Both the position numbers and the translations under genes were made by a program. Below, piece by piece: positions 52,527-63,396 of a DNA stretch of 64,000 bases. A model generated the notes under the pieces. The model did not search any database and was not told the DNA's origin. It saw only the letters and a list, made by a program, of their open reading frames with translations. The DNA is from Voacanga thouarsii (taxonomy: Eukaryota; Streptophyta; Magnoliopsida; Gentianales; Apocynaceae): the NCBI GenBank assembly GCA_026120185.1, contig JANUWF010001217.1, positions 2,402,001-2,466,000 of the forward strand, in the 5' to 3' direction. The first letter of the stretch is position 1; each line of letters starts with the position of its first letter.

Positions 52527-53975
52527 TGTTAGGATTCGTGGACTCCTAAACGCGGAAAACATCTACGAATCCCTCCCGAGGACCCAAGTAAACGATTAAG
52601 AAGATCTAAGCTTTAAGAATTACCTCTGGTTGCTGTAATCGAAATCCTTCGATTCTGGTTGCGCTGTTGTACGTTCAACCCGAACAATCACCAAACGCTG
52701 CAGTATGCGAACGTCCTCTATCGGATACACACCGCGAACTCACTCGATACCCGGGGAGTGCTAGCGCCTAGGGTTTTAGAGGTTTTTTTCTTTCTTTCTG
52801 GTAGAGAATGGCACGAATGTTCTCAACCGAAAAAATTGGACTATTGAAAAGACGGCTAGGGTTTTCTTAAAAACCCTCGAACCTCTTAGAGTCCAACCCT
52901 AATAATATCTTATCATATTCTAATTTAAATTCAAATTAAATTAAAACTGATATGATAAGATTCTGCCATTATCTCGGTAATTTAACTAATTATTTTACCG
53001 AGTCAGATTCTTATAATCTGGATATCATCCAGATTCATCGAACCTGGTCACCAGAAAAATAACCTAACAAGTTCGCTTATTGTGTGACCCTATAGGTTCA
53101 TTTAACACTGACAGTGTGCCTAAATCATATTTAAATGGCCCACAAGTTATAAGCGGTTTCTAGCAAAACATTATAACTATCCAGGTTAAATGAAGATCGG
53201 TGATCTCTTTGAACCAAACCATAATTTTATATTTAGTCCTTTTGTCACACGATATCCAGATTAAGCATAAGGCACGGAGCATGTCATCATTATTAAGCTT
53301 AATCAATTATTTCTTGATTTCATAGTAGACTGTTCAAACAAATGATATCAATATCTTAGATTGATATATTTGAGCACGGCCATGCATTTTTAACAGTCTA
53401 ACTTATTAAGGGGCCCATGGATATCTCTCCCATAACTAAGAGGGACAAATTCCTTCACAATCAATCATATTCCTCTCCTTGATTTATTCTATATCCAACA
53501 ATAGTCTAATTTATTATCTGGTTAAAGACAACTTTAGACAATGTCAAAATAGAGAATTTATCAAGTAAGAAACTATGATGAATTTAGGTCGAAGGACTTT
53601 CAATATTATTATGGCTAGAAAGTACTTATGACATATTCCATGAAGTACTCTCACAGTGGGTCATGTCCAATACAATATTCTCTAACATTTATTTATGTCT
53701 TGACTCGATATCACAAATATCCATGGCCAGTAAAACATAGCCATCAAGTCACAAACATACTAATCTTAATTTATTATTATTCCAATAATAATAATCGATC
53801 AGGGACAGTTTTAGAATAGTCATTGTATTCATTGTAGGGTTTTACTATCAAGTCACGTACTTGATGACCAACAAAACAAAACTCACTATTCATGGAAAGG
53901 AAATCCTCATATTATTATATAAAACATAATGACAATTGTATAAGTACAAATTGACTCTAGGGCATATCCCCAACA
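52527..53975 (-). repeat. Copia-2 5' LTR (copy D)
   Basis: 1449 bp, direct-repeat partner of 45602-47051, with the same TG...CA ends. Confidence 0.93.
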
Positions 53976-54884
53976 CTTAATTCATCAATTAAGTGCAGAA
54001 TTTGCTATAAAGGATCTTGGATGTCTATAATTCTTTTTAGGTGTGGAAATTAAATACTTCAATGGAGGAGTCATTTTCTCTCAAGGCAAATATATCAAGG
54101 ATCTTCTCAACCAAACAATGATAGTAGATTGTACTCCTAATGCTACTCCTATGGTTCTCAAAGAAAAGGCTAATATGTCAAAACAAAATGGTGTAGATGC
54201 TACTTATTATAGAAGTATTGTTGGCGCTCTTCAATACCTCACATTCACTCGACCAGACATTCAACATGCTGTAAATAAAGTTTGTCAATTCTTCAACTCC
54301 CCTACAGAACTACATCTTAAAGCAGTCAAGCGAATTCTTCGCTACCTTAAAGGTACACAAGACTATGCCTTACGGTTCATTTCTAACAGTCCTCTCTCTT
54401 TGTATGCTCTTTCAGATGCCGATTAGGAGGGTTGTCCCTTAACGAGACGAAGCACAACAGGTTTTTGTGCTTTTCTAGGTGCAAATTGTATCTCTTGGTA
54501 TTCAAAGAAGCAACCTATAGTTGCTCGATCTAGTTCAGAAGCAGAATACAGGTCCATGGCTTCCACCACAGCTGAATTAACTTGGCTCACATTTTTATTA
54601 CGTGACCTTGGCATCCCTTTACTTCATGCTCCACAATAATTCTGCGACAATCTCAGTGCTCTTCATATGTCGGTTAATCCTTTTCTCATGCAAGGACAAA
54701 GCATATCGAAATAGACTATCATTTTATCCGCGAAAAGGTAGCCAGGTCATCTTGTCACATGGTTTGTGCCATCTTCACATCAAATAGTAGATATTCTCAC
54801 CAAGTCCTTACCAAAGGCACCTTTTGTTTTCCTTCGCGACAAGGTGGGACTCCATTTACACTCCGTCTCCCACTTGAAGGGGGT
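53976..54884 (+). pseudogene. Copia-3 end of reverse transcriptase and RNase H
   Basis: Continues the RT interrupted at 45601: LSAEFAIKDLGCL, a stop at about 54028, then FLGVEIKYFNGGVIFSQGKY, YYRSIVGALQYLTFTRPDIQ and HLKAVKRILRYLKGTQDYAL. RNase H follows (LYALSDAD, a stop at 54424, RRSTTGFCAFLGANCISWYS, ARSSSEAEYRSMAS, with further stops near 54637 and 54711-54750). The C-terminal HQIVDILTKSLPKAPF block is in another frame. The frame leads into the 3' LTR. Confidence 0.8.
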
Positions 54885-55147
54885 TGATAAGGAAGAAAAG
54901 TTAATTGAGGAAACAAAATATTTCACAAAGACAACAGAAACAAATATCACTGTAGAAAATCAAGGAAATATTCAAAGGAATCATTCTCATCAACTCATGC
55001 CTATAATCAAGGAGTTAATATAGTATACAACTTGCATCTTACTATTTTATCTTTTTAATTCTCCTTTCTCTTTGTATATAAGTCTACCTTGTTTCATGAA
55101 AAATACACAACAATTGAATAAAATATTAAGTTTATAAGAGTTTTTCA
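54885..55147 (+). repeat. Copia-3 3' LTR
   Basis: 263 bp partner of 40533-40796. It follows an AAGGGGGT polypurine tract and is flanked by GTATT. Confidence 0.9.
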
Positions 55148-56429
55148 GTATTCAAAACCTAAACCTAAAATGATTGATGTTTCGTTTAGAAGATTGTGAT
55201 TTGTTAAGAAAATCATTTATTAAAGTTTTGTTTAGAAAACCGTTTATTTCTAGCCAAATTATCTAACAGTTTAAAAGTCAAGTAAGCAAAGAAAGAAGTA
55301 AAATCCCCACTAAAGTTGTAGGCACCTCCTTCTCTTTTCAATCTAATCTATCCAATGAGTTTTTGCTCATTGACTACAGTGACAATTTGCCCCTTAGTAG
55401 CCTGGTTGCAGTACATTGACACCAATAATACAAATATCTCCTTTGCCTCTTTTAATTTTAGAATTATATATATTTTGTCTGTTTAGAATTAATAAAATAT
55501 TTTTTGTTTTTTAAAATTCTTTGTTTTGTATCCTAAACTAAATCATTTGCTTTATGCAGAATGCATATGATACTTTTTATTTGTACATATTTTAACACAA
55601 AATTTAAATTTATTTTAAATACGATTTTAATAGAAGTAACTTATAAAAAAAAATATTTAAAAGTTATAATCAGCCAAATCTGTTAATTTATAATTTTTTT
55701 AAATCTTTTTTTAAAAAAAAAAACCTTATACTAATGAGAGTGAACATTGTATTTTATCTTTCAATACTGATATGAATCTATCAAACAAAATTCTCACAAG
55801 TGACTAAGTAACTAACAACTAGAATACAACACCTACCCCAAACTAAAAAATTAACCACAAAATAACATTAGGAGATTCAACTACAATAGTAAACTGGAAA
55901 ACATAACTTAATCGAATAAGTTTGCAAATACCAAACTAACTTTATTGCTAATTCATCATTGTCAAAGATTTATACATACAAATATTCATAATCATTTATT
56001 TTTCTTTATTTGAGAATCTTGTGCATCCAAATATTCATAATCATTTTTATCCTTATTCAGATAATTTAATTTTATCAAAATCATTGAATTTTACAACTTC
56101 TAGTTATGTTTAAGAATATAATCACCCTCTACACTATTAAAAAACTTAACCTTCAAAGAATTTTGAAATTTTTTTTATCTAAAAATCAATGGAGTCGATT
56201 CAAATTCCCACTCAATGTTTTCTTCGGTACTCAAAGAGGCCATTGAACTTCATCCATTGCTAGATTAACTTCATAAAAATTCTAATCTATTTTCCTCCAA
56301 TTAATTTTCATCAACAATCAGTTCTCAACCTCAATCGTATGTTATTCAATTTTATTCTCAAAAAGGTAACTTCAACAACAAGATTCACATCATATTGTTT
56401 TTTTAAACAAAAATAAATAAATATTTATT
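55148..56429. other. AT-rich intergenic interval, nothing recognised
   Basis: No coding sequence, repeat ends or RNA genes recognised between Copia-3 and Copia-4. Confidence 0.45.
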
Positions 56430-56811
56430 TGTTATGATATATTGTGAATTAGTGGAAGCTCCACTAATTATGGATTTATGTGAATTATTAGGGAATTAGT
56501 GGAAGCTCCACTAATTAGTAAAAACTCTACTAATTATGAATTTTTATGGATGTCCATCATTTAGTGGAGACACTACTAATTAAGATTAGTGGAAGATGAT
56601 GTATTCCATTCATTAAGAGCTTTATAAATAGAGTTATTCTCTAAATTGTAATGCACCATCATTTTGTGAAAGAAAGAATTGTGATTGTGAGAGAAAATTG
56701 TGAGAGAAAGAAAGAGAGAGATTTGAAGAAATTCTTATACAAAGAATAGTTAGAGTTTTATTAGTGTATAGTGTGTATATTTTTTTCTCACACTACCCAA
56801 ATTTTATAACA
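56430..56811 (+). repeat. Copia-4 5' LTR
   Basis: 382 bp. It contains two copies of a perfect hairpin, arms AATTAGTGGA / TCCACTAATT with a 3-nt loop, at 56447-56469 and 56494-56516. TATAAATAGAG (about 56624) is a likely TATA box. Confidence 0.92.
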
Positions 56812-56903
56812 CGTTATCAGCACGAGTCTCTACCGTTACAAAAGCCAGAAGACTAAGCACGAGTCTCTGCCGTTACCAAAGCCAGAAGATAGGTACGCAT
56901 TTA

Positions 56904-57740
56904 TTGATTTCTATAGCTAACCTCGCTAAACTCGAATTTGTAGCCTTTGATATTTCTGGAAAAAATTATATGCCATGGGTTCTCGATGCAGAAATGCATC
57001 TAAATGCTGAAGGCCTTAGTGAAACTATTCAAGCAAATAATAGTGCATCTACACAACACAAGGCTAAAGCTTTGATTTTTATTCGTCATCATCTCGATAA
57101 AAATTTGAAAATGGAATATCTTACCGAAAAAGATCCATATGTCCTGTGGGTAAATTTAAAAGAAAGATTTGACCACCTGAAGATGGTCGTACTACCCACT
57201 GCACGATATGAATGATTGCACCTAAGGTTGCAATATTTTAAAATCGTGAATGAATATAGCTCCGTAATGTATAAAATTACATCTCAGTTAAAATTATACG
57301 GAGAAAAAGTAACTGATGAAGATATGTTGGAGAAGACATTCTCCACCTTTCATGCCTCGAATATTGTCCTACAACAACAATATCGAGAAAAAGAGTATAC
57401 CAAATTTATAAATTTAATTACTACCCTCATTATTGTAGAGAAAAATAATGAGTTATTATTGAAAAATCATGAAGCCAGACCAACTGGCTCAACAGCACTC
57501 CCAGAAGTGAATGTTGTTGGCTCCAGTAGAAGCCATCGTTATAGTCGTAGTTGTGACAATGGCCGTGGTTATGGTTATGGACACACTCGATATTTTTCTT
57601 AACATAGAGCAATACTAGTCACCTAAAGTGGAACAAAAAAAATCATAAGGGAAAAGAAAAGGAAAAAGAAATGGAAGAAAAGCATGATGATACATGTTAT
57701 AGATATGGCATGAAAGGTCATTGATCACGTAACTATCATA
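56904..57740 (+). pseudogene. Copia-4 gag
   Basis: Reads FVAFDISGKNYMPWVLDAEM, AKALIFIRHHLDKNLKMEYL, then a TGA at 57213 where relatives have Trp (YDW.HLRLQ). It continues in the same frame as HLRLQYFKIVNEYSSVMYKI, EKTFSTFHASNIVLQQQYRE, NNELLLKNHEARPTGSTALP and a Gly/Arg-rich tail. A zinc knuckle (CYRYGMKGH, TGA at 57722 in place of Trp, SRNYH) follows after a frameshift. The original start codon is not evident; the frame opens at a TTG near 56904. The gene is dead, but its frame is largely preserved apart from substitutions. Confidence 0.8.
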
Positions 57741-57754
57741 CGGCCAAGCATTTA

Positions 57755-58763
57755 GTGGAATTATATCAAGCTTCACTGAAAAAGAACAATAAAAATGTGG
57801 AAGCAAATTTTTCTCAATATCCAGTAAATAATGCTGGGGATGATGATATTGATCCTGAAGATCTTAATATCAATATTACCCATATGGATGTATCAGATTT
57901 TTTTGAACATTCAAATGGTAGGATAGACCATTTAATTAGTGATGACAGTGTCTAGAAGAATTAAAACATCACCCTGATATTTTTGTATTTTTATTTTCAT
58001 TATATTCTAATAATATTTACGTTTGTGTGTATATATATATATATATTATTTTTGTATTCAGATAGCTGTTGTTAATGATGATGTATGCATTATTGATAGT
58101 GAAACTACACACACCATACTAAAAAATGAGAAATATTTTTCTGATATCAAAATGAAAGAAATACATATTTATACGGTAAACTGTAGTACAAATGTGATTG
58201 AAGGCTCTGGAAGAGCTAGTATATTGTTGCCTAAAGGAACAACAATTATTATTGATAAGGTACTATTTTTCTCAAAATCCAGAAGAAATTTTTTGAGTTT
58301 TAAAGATATCTGCAGATATGGGTATCATGTTGAAACAAATGAGGAAAATAGGATTGAGCATCTTTATATTACTCAAATTCATTTGGGTAAGAAATTTGTA
58401 TTAGAAAAACTACCGTCTTTTTCTACTGGCCTATATTTTACAAAAATACGTACAATTGAAATTTATCATCTCGTAAACCAGAAATTTAATGATCCTATTA
58501 CTTTTAGCATTTGGCATGACCGGTTGGGTCATTCGGGATCTACCATGATGAGAAGAATCATTAAGAATACACATAGTCATCCATTAAAAAATAAAAAGAT
58601 ATTGACATCAGAAAAATTCGCATGTGCTGCATGTTCCCTAGGAAAATTAATTGTTAGACCATTACCAGTAAAAGTAGGAGCTGAAAATCCTACATTTCTT
58701 GAATGGATTCACGGAGATATTTGTGGACCGTTCAAATGTTTTATGGTCTTAATTGATGCATAA
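57755..58763 (+). pseudogene. Copia-4 protease and GAG-pre-integrase
   Basis: 57755-57955 encodes the acidic Gag-protease linker (ELYQASLKKNNKNVEANF). 58023-58763 then encodes protease with IDSETTHTILKNEKYFSD, where the usual DSG(A/T)TH motif has Glu in place of Gly. GAG-pre-integrase follows (FSIWHDRLGHSGSTMMRRII, CAACSLGKL) and then the integrase start FLEWIHGDICGPF with its first Asp. A TA-rich stretch at about 58031-58050 adjoins the frame start. Confidence 0.78.
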
Positions 58764-59541
58764 TCCCGATGGTCACATGTATGTTTATTATCTATTCGCA
58801 ACCTGGCGTTTGCGAGATTACTTGCTCAAATAATTAAATTACGAGCACAATTTTCTGATCATCACATTAAAACTATCCGTTTGGATAATGCTAGTGAATT
58901 TTCATCACATGTTTTGATGCATATTGCATGTCAATTGGGATTAATATTGAACATCTTGTAGCTCATGTTCATACACAAAATGGTCTTGCTGAATCTTTGA
59001 TTAAAATATTACAATTAATTGCTAGATATTATTAATGAAAACAAATCTCCCAGCATTTGCCTGGGGACATGCTATTTTACATGCTGCAACACTTGTACGT
59101 ATAAGGCCAGTTAGTTATCATAAATTCTCTCCTTTACAGTTAGCTTTTGGTTCAGAACCAAATATTGCTCATTTAAGAATTTTTGGGTGTGCTATATATG
59201 TTTCAATTGCACCAAACCAACGTACAAAGATAGGTCCTCAAAGAAGAAATGGGATATACGTTGGATATGATTCTCCCTCTATTATCAGGTATATTGAACC
59301 CCTGATAGGAGATGTATTCACAGTAAAATTTGCTGATTGTTATTTTGATGAATCATTATTCCCTAAATTAGGGGGAGAACAAAAACAGTATAAAAAGGAT
59401 CTTGCTTGGACAACATTATTAAATTATCTTGATCCGTGCACAAGCGTATGTGAACTTGAAGTTCAAAAGATAATTCATTTGCAGAGCATTGCAAATCAAA
59501 TGTCAGACGCTTTTGTTGACTCCAGAAGAGTTACAAAATAG
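58764..59541 (+). pseudogene. Copia-4 integrase
   Basis: A TAA at 58761-58763 interrupts the core at IDASSRWSHV. TIRLDNASEFSSH, with the second Asp, lies at about 58870. A frameshift near 58940 precedes HVHTQNGLAESLIK (catalytic Glu). 59035-59541 continues with LPAFAWGHAILHAATLVRIR, PLQLAFGSEPNIAHLRIFGC and GIYVGYDSPSIIRYIEPLIG, the end of the domain. Confidence 0.78.
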
Positions 59542-61520
59542 CATATTTCGATTATAAATGCTCCTATTCGAATTGAAATTCCAACAGAACAAAATATTAT
59601 ACCTATAGTTGTTGAGTCAAAAGCATGCCAGAAGTGTGGCTGACCTCTTGGTTCTAAAGATAAAAATCCTCGAAAGAAAAGATGATTAAATGATCCAGAA
59701 GATCATATTGAAGAAAAGAATGATAAAGACCAAGAGAAAACTGATGACAAAGAACCAGAAATTGATGAAAGTAACACTGAAATTTCTATCAATTATACCA
59801 CTTCTGGTAGAAGTTGAAATCGGATAGAAACTGTTATTGATAATATATTTGCATACAATATATCTCTTGATGTTATACAGGATAATGATGATCCGGAACC
59901 AATATCAATTGATGAATGTCGACATAGAAAAGATTAGCTGCAATGGAAAGATGCGATTCAATCGAAGTTAAATGCACTGACAAAATGTGAAGTCTTCGGA
60001 CATGCAGTTCGAACACCAGAAGGTGTAAAACCTGTTGGTTACAAATGGATATTTGTGTGAAGACGCAATGAAAAGAATGAAATCGTACGATATAAAGCGT
60101 GATTAGTAGCCCAAGGTTTTTCACAAAGACTAGGTATTGATTATGATGAAACTTATTCTCTTGTTGTTGATGCTATTACACTCCGATATCTTATCAGTTT
60201 GGCAGTACATGAAAAGATAGATATGCGCCTATTAGATGTTGTCACTACTTACTTGTATGGAAATTTAGAAAATGATGTTTACATGAAAATCCCCGAAGGA
60301 TTTCATATGCCTGAAGTATATAAACATTATCCTCGTGAAAATTACTCCATCAAGTTGCAAAAATCATTATATGGCCTGAAACAATCTGGGCACATGTGGT
60401 TCACTCGTCTTAGTGAATATTTATTGAAAGCGGGATTTAAAAATAACCAGGTATGTCCATGTATTTTTATTACAAATTTTTGTTCTAAATTTGTGATATT
60501 AGCTAAATATGTTGATGATATTAATCTTATTGGAACTCTTGAAGAGCTCCAAGAAACAATGGATTATTTAAAAAGAGAATTCGAAATTAAGGATTTTGGT
60601 AAAACCAAATTTTGTCTTGGTTTACAAATTGAACATTTGAAAAATGGAACATTTATTCATCAATCAACATATACAGCAAAAGTTCTCAAAAGATTTTACA
60701 TGGACAAAGCACATCCATTGAGTATTCCAATGATCGTCCGGTCATTAAATGTGAATAACGATCCTTTCTAACCTCAAGAAGATGATGAAGAACTCCTTGA
60801 TCCTGAAGTACCATATCTCAGTGCAATTGGTGCATTGATGTATCTTGCTAATAATACACGACCTGATATTGCTTTTGCTGTCAATTTATTAGCAATATTT
60901 AGTTCTTCACCAATACGACGACATTGAAATGGAATTAAACAAGTCCTTCGATATCTCCAAGGGATAATTGATCTCGGATTATTTTATTCAAATAAAACTA
61001 GCCCAACATTGATAGGTTATGCAGATGCTGATTATTTATCTGATCCACATAAAGCACGTTCTCAAACGGGTTATCTATTTATATGTGGAAATACTGCTAT
61101 ATCATGGCGTTCTACAAAACAATCTATAGCAGCTACTTCTTCAAATCATATTGAAATTATAGCCATTCATGAATCAAGTCGAGAGTGTGTATGGTTAAGA
61201 TTCATGATTCATTATATTCGAGAAAGTTGTGGATTATCATCGATTAAAGATATTCCAACTCCTCTTTATGAAGACAATGCAGCTTGCATAGCTCAACTAC
61301 GAGGAGGATATATTAAAGGAGATCGGACAAAACATATTTCACCAAAATTCTTCTTTACTCATGAACTGTAGAAGAAAGGTGAAATTGATGTGTTACAAAT
61401 TCGGTCATGTGACAACCTCGCAGATATTTTCACGAAGATTTTACCGATTGCAACATTTAAAAAGTTGAGATATAAAATCGATATGCGTTGGTTTAAAGAT
61501 TTAAAGGAATCATCTCATCA
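59542..61520 (+). pseudogene. Copia-4 reverse transcriptase and RNase H
   Basis: RT starts at about 59920 and contains KPVGYKWIFV and VAQGFSQRLGIDYDETYS. 60199-60771 is open: MRLLDVVTTYLYGNLENDVY (the Asp region), LYGLKQSGHMWFTRLSEYL, LAKYVDDINLIGT (intact YVDD) and FEIKDFGKTKFCLGLQIEHL. RNase H spans about 61009-61520: GYADADYLSDPHKARSQTGY, ATSSNHIEIIAIHE, LYEDNAACIAQLRGGYIKGD. Stops at 59641, 59814, 59935, 60058, 60100, 60925 and 61369 fall where relatives have Arg, Trp or Gln. Confidence 0.82.
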
Positions 61521-61654
61521 GTGGGAGTAATAAACAGACATATAGAATAGTGTACTCTTTTTCCTTCACTAGATTTTTTTTCCATTGGGTTTTTATCTAG
61601 TAAGGTTTTAACGAGGCATATTCTTTATATAATGGATGAACATTCAAGGGGGAG

Positions 61655-62001
61655 TGTTATGATATATTGTAAATTAGTGGAAGCTCCACTAATTATGAAT
61701 TTATGTGAATTATTAGGGAATTAGTGGAAGCTCCACTAATTATGAATTTTTATGAATGTCCATCATTTAGTGGAGACACCACTAATTAAGATTAGTGAAA
61801 GATGATGTATTCTACTAATTAAGAGCTCTATAAATAGAGTTATTCTTTAAACTTGTAATACACCATCATTTTGTGAAAGAAAGAATTGTGATTGTGAGAG
61901 AAAAAAAGAAATTTGAAGAAATTCTTATACAAATAATAGTTAGAGTTTTATTAGTATGTAGTGTGTAGATTTTTTTCTAATACTACCCAAATTGTATAAC
62001 A
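61655..62001 (+). repeat. Copia-4 3' LTR
   Basis: 347 bp. It carries the same two hairpins at 61672-61694 and 61719-61741. Compared with the 5' LTR it lacks a short piece in the hairpin region and part of the GAGAGA stretch. Confidence 0.92.
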
Positions 62002-62059
62002 TTATTATTATTATTTTAATATATTTTTATCATTATTATTTTATAAAATTAAAATATTA

Positions 62060-62340
62060 CTCCCTCCGTCCCATTAAAATTGACCTACTTACTATTTTGG
62101 GATGTCCCATTAAATTTGACACTTTCCTTAAAAGGAAAGTTTTTACTATACAATTTATTATAAAATAATCAATATACCCCACATATATTATATTTATATT
62201 CTTAGATTTGACCTAAAGTATTATGAGACTCACATATTTTTTATTTTTATTATATTATATTATTATTATATCTAATTTTTAATTTTACATAAAATATCGT
62301 GCCAAGTCAACCACTACCAATTTTAATGGGACAGAGGGAG
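62060..62340. mobile_element. Stowaway (Tc1/mariner) MITE
   Basis: 281 bp with terminal inverted repeats CTCCCTCCGTCCCATTAAAA and its near-complement (TTTTAATGGGACAGAGGGAG, one mismatch). It is flanked by TA on both sides (62058-62059, 62341-62342). CTCCCTCCGT is the signature of Stowaway elements. The interior is AT-rich and non-coding. Confidence 0.92.
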
Positions 62341-63364
62341 TAACTAATTTTTAATTAATCAAACTAACTCTTTTATTTTTTTTTAAATTATTTTTTAAAA
62401 TATAAAAAACGAGGGAGTCCCAGCTTGTCACTTCCAACAATTTTGTTAATATCGGTGTAAGAAAAGATTTGACCTAAGAGGAGAATGGGCAGAAAATTGC
62501 AGATCATCATCAGCTTTTCGCTTAAGCGGCTGCTTTGACACCAAGAAAATCTTGCTTTCGCATCCATGTACGCTTCCTCGCATATTGTAACAAACACAAT
62601 CAAACTCTCTCACTCCAGACGAGAGAGGAGAAGGAAATCATCGTCTCTTCTCTATCTATTCAAGTATGTATGAACGATTTTATCGAGTAGAATCACTCTT
62701 ATTCATGGGATTTACAGAAACACTCCAGTTATTGCTTTCACGACGCCAAGAAGAGCTGCTGATAATCGGAAGTTGTTTTAACGGCACTGCGGCTACTGGG
62801 CTCTCCAGGTCTTACTAGGTTGGTATTCCTTCTCTGTTTTCTTGATTTTCAAATTTTTAATGCTGGAATATTTCAGAATATTGACATGTGCGGTTTTCAG
62901 TCCCTCAATCATGAGTTGCGAAACTCAGTTTGCTTTCTTTTCCATCTGGGTTTGTGCCATTTTATTTGAAAGGTCTGATGTACTAAATTGTCATTGCCCT
63001 TGAAAGTTCAGAAGATAGTGGATTTTTCCTGTTGCTTCTGTAATGGGAAAATTTTATACAATCTTGGAGTCAGGCCTCAGTTTATTTCTTTGAATGAAGG
63101 ATGGTGAATTCATCTTCACTTCATGATTCTTGCTTGCATGTTTTAGGCACTTGTCTAGATTTCATAAGTAATTACACTTTACAACCTATGAAATTCAATT
63201 CAATAACAAAGTGTATAGGTGGACCTAAATGCTGCTGTAACTGCAATTACTGAAATATGACAAATGTTTACTACTGGAAATCTTTGTTGCCCTTAATGTG
63301 TAGCAGCAGAGAATTTACTAGTCGGGAAAGTATTGCCTGTGGTATGCAGCGGCGGATCCAGAAG

Positions 63365-63396
<32 letters not shown>

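Larger units (their letters stand above)
45602..53975 (-). mobile_element. Copia-2: nearly complete copia element nested in Copia-3
   Basis: The LTRs at 45602-47051 and 52527-53975 are almost identical, with only a handful of differences in the first 300 bp, mostly transitions. A perfect duplication CTTAA (45597-45601, 53976-53980) bounds the element. All coding sequence is on the - strand, so the 5' LTR is 52527-53975. The 5' LTR is followed by a GGGGTATCGAGC primer-like site, a 1.45-kb leader, gag, protease, integrase, RT and RNase H, then an AAGTGGGAGAC polypurine tract. Only a few frameshifts disrupt it, so this is the youngest element in the window. Confidence 0.93.
40533..55147 (+). mobile_element. 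Copia-3: Ty1/copia element interrupted by two later insertions
   Basis: The LTRs at 40533-40796 and 54885-55147 both start TGATAAGGAA and end GAGTTTTTCA. A perfect 5-bp duplication GTATT (40528-40532, 55148-55152) proves they bound one insertion, even though they are 14 kb apart. After the 5' LTR comes the primer site TGATATCAGAGCC; before the 3' LTR comes AAGGGGGT. Removing the solo LTR (42978-44426) and Copia-2 (45602-53975) leaves an element of about 4.8 kb with gag, protease, integrase, RT and RNase H in copia order, broken by several stops and frameshifts. Confidence 0.92.
56430..62001 (+). mobile_element. Copia-4: complete but decayed Ty1/copia element
   Basis: The LTRs at 56430-56811 and 61655-62001 both start TGTTATGATATATTGT and end ATAACA. 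A perfect 5-bp duplication TTATT (56425-56429, 62002-62006) flanks the element. The primer site region CGTTATCAGCACGAG follows the 5' LTR and AAGGGGGAG precedes the 3' LTR. Gag, protease, integrase, RT and RNase H are in order. The element is interrupted by at least nine stop codons, most of which fit C-to-T (or G-to-A) changes. Confidence 0.92.

Noticed and set aside
44052..52847. Recurring 60-80-codon frames starting MRCCTFNPNNHQ or MTYSMKYSHSGS, which look like a small gene family
   Set aside because: They lie at the same positions of homologous LTR copies B, C and D and are explained by LTR identity, not by selection for a protein.
45602..53975. The two 1.45-kb direct repeats read as a segmental duplication
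   Set aside because: They have TG...CA ends, enclose gag and pol, and share a single CTTAA target duplication, so they are LTRs of one element.
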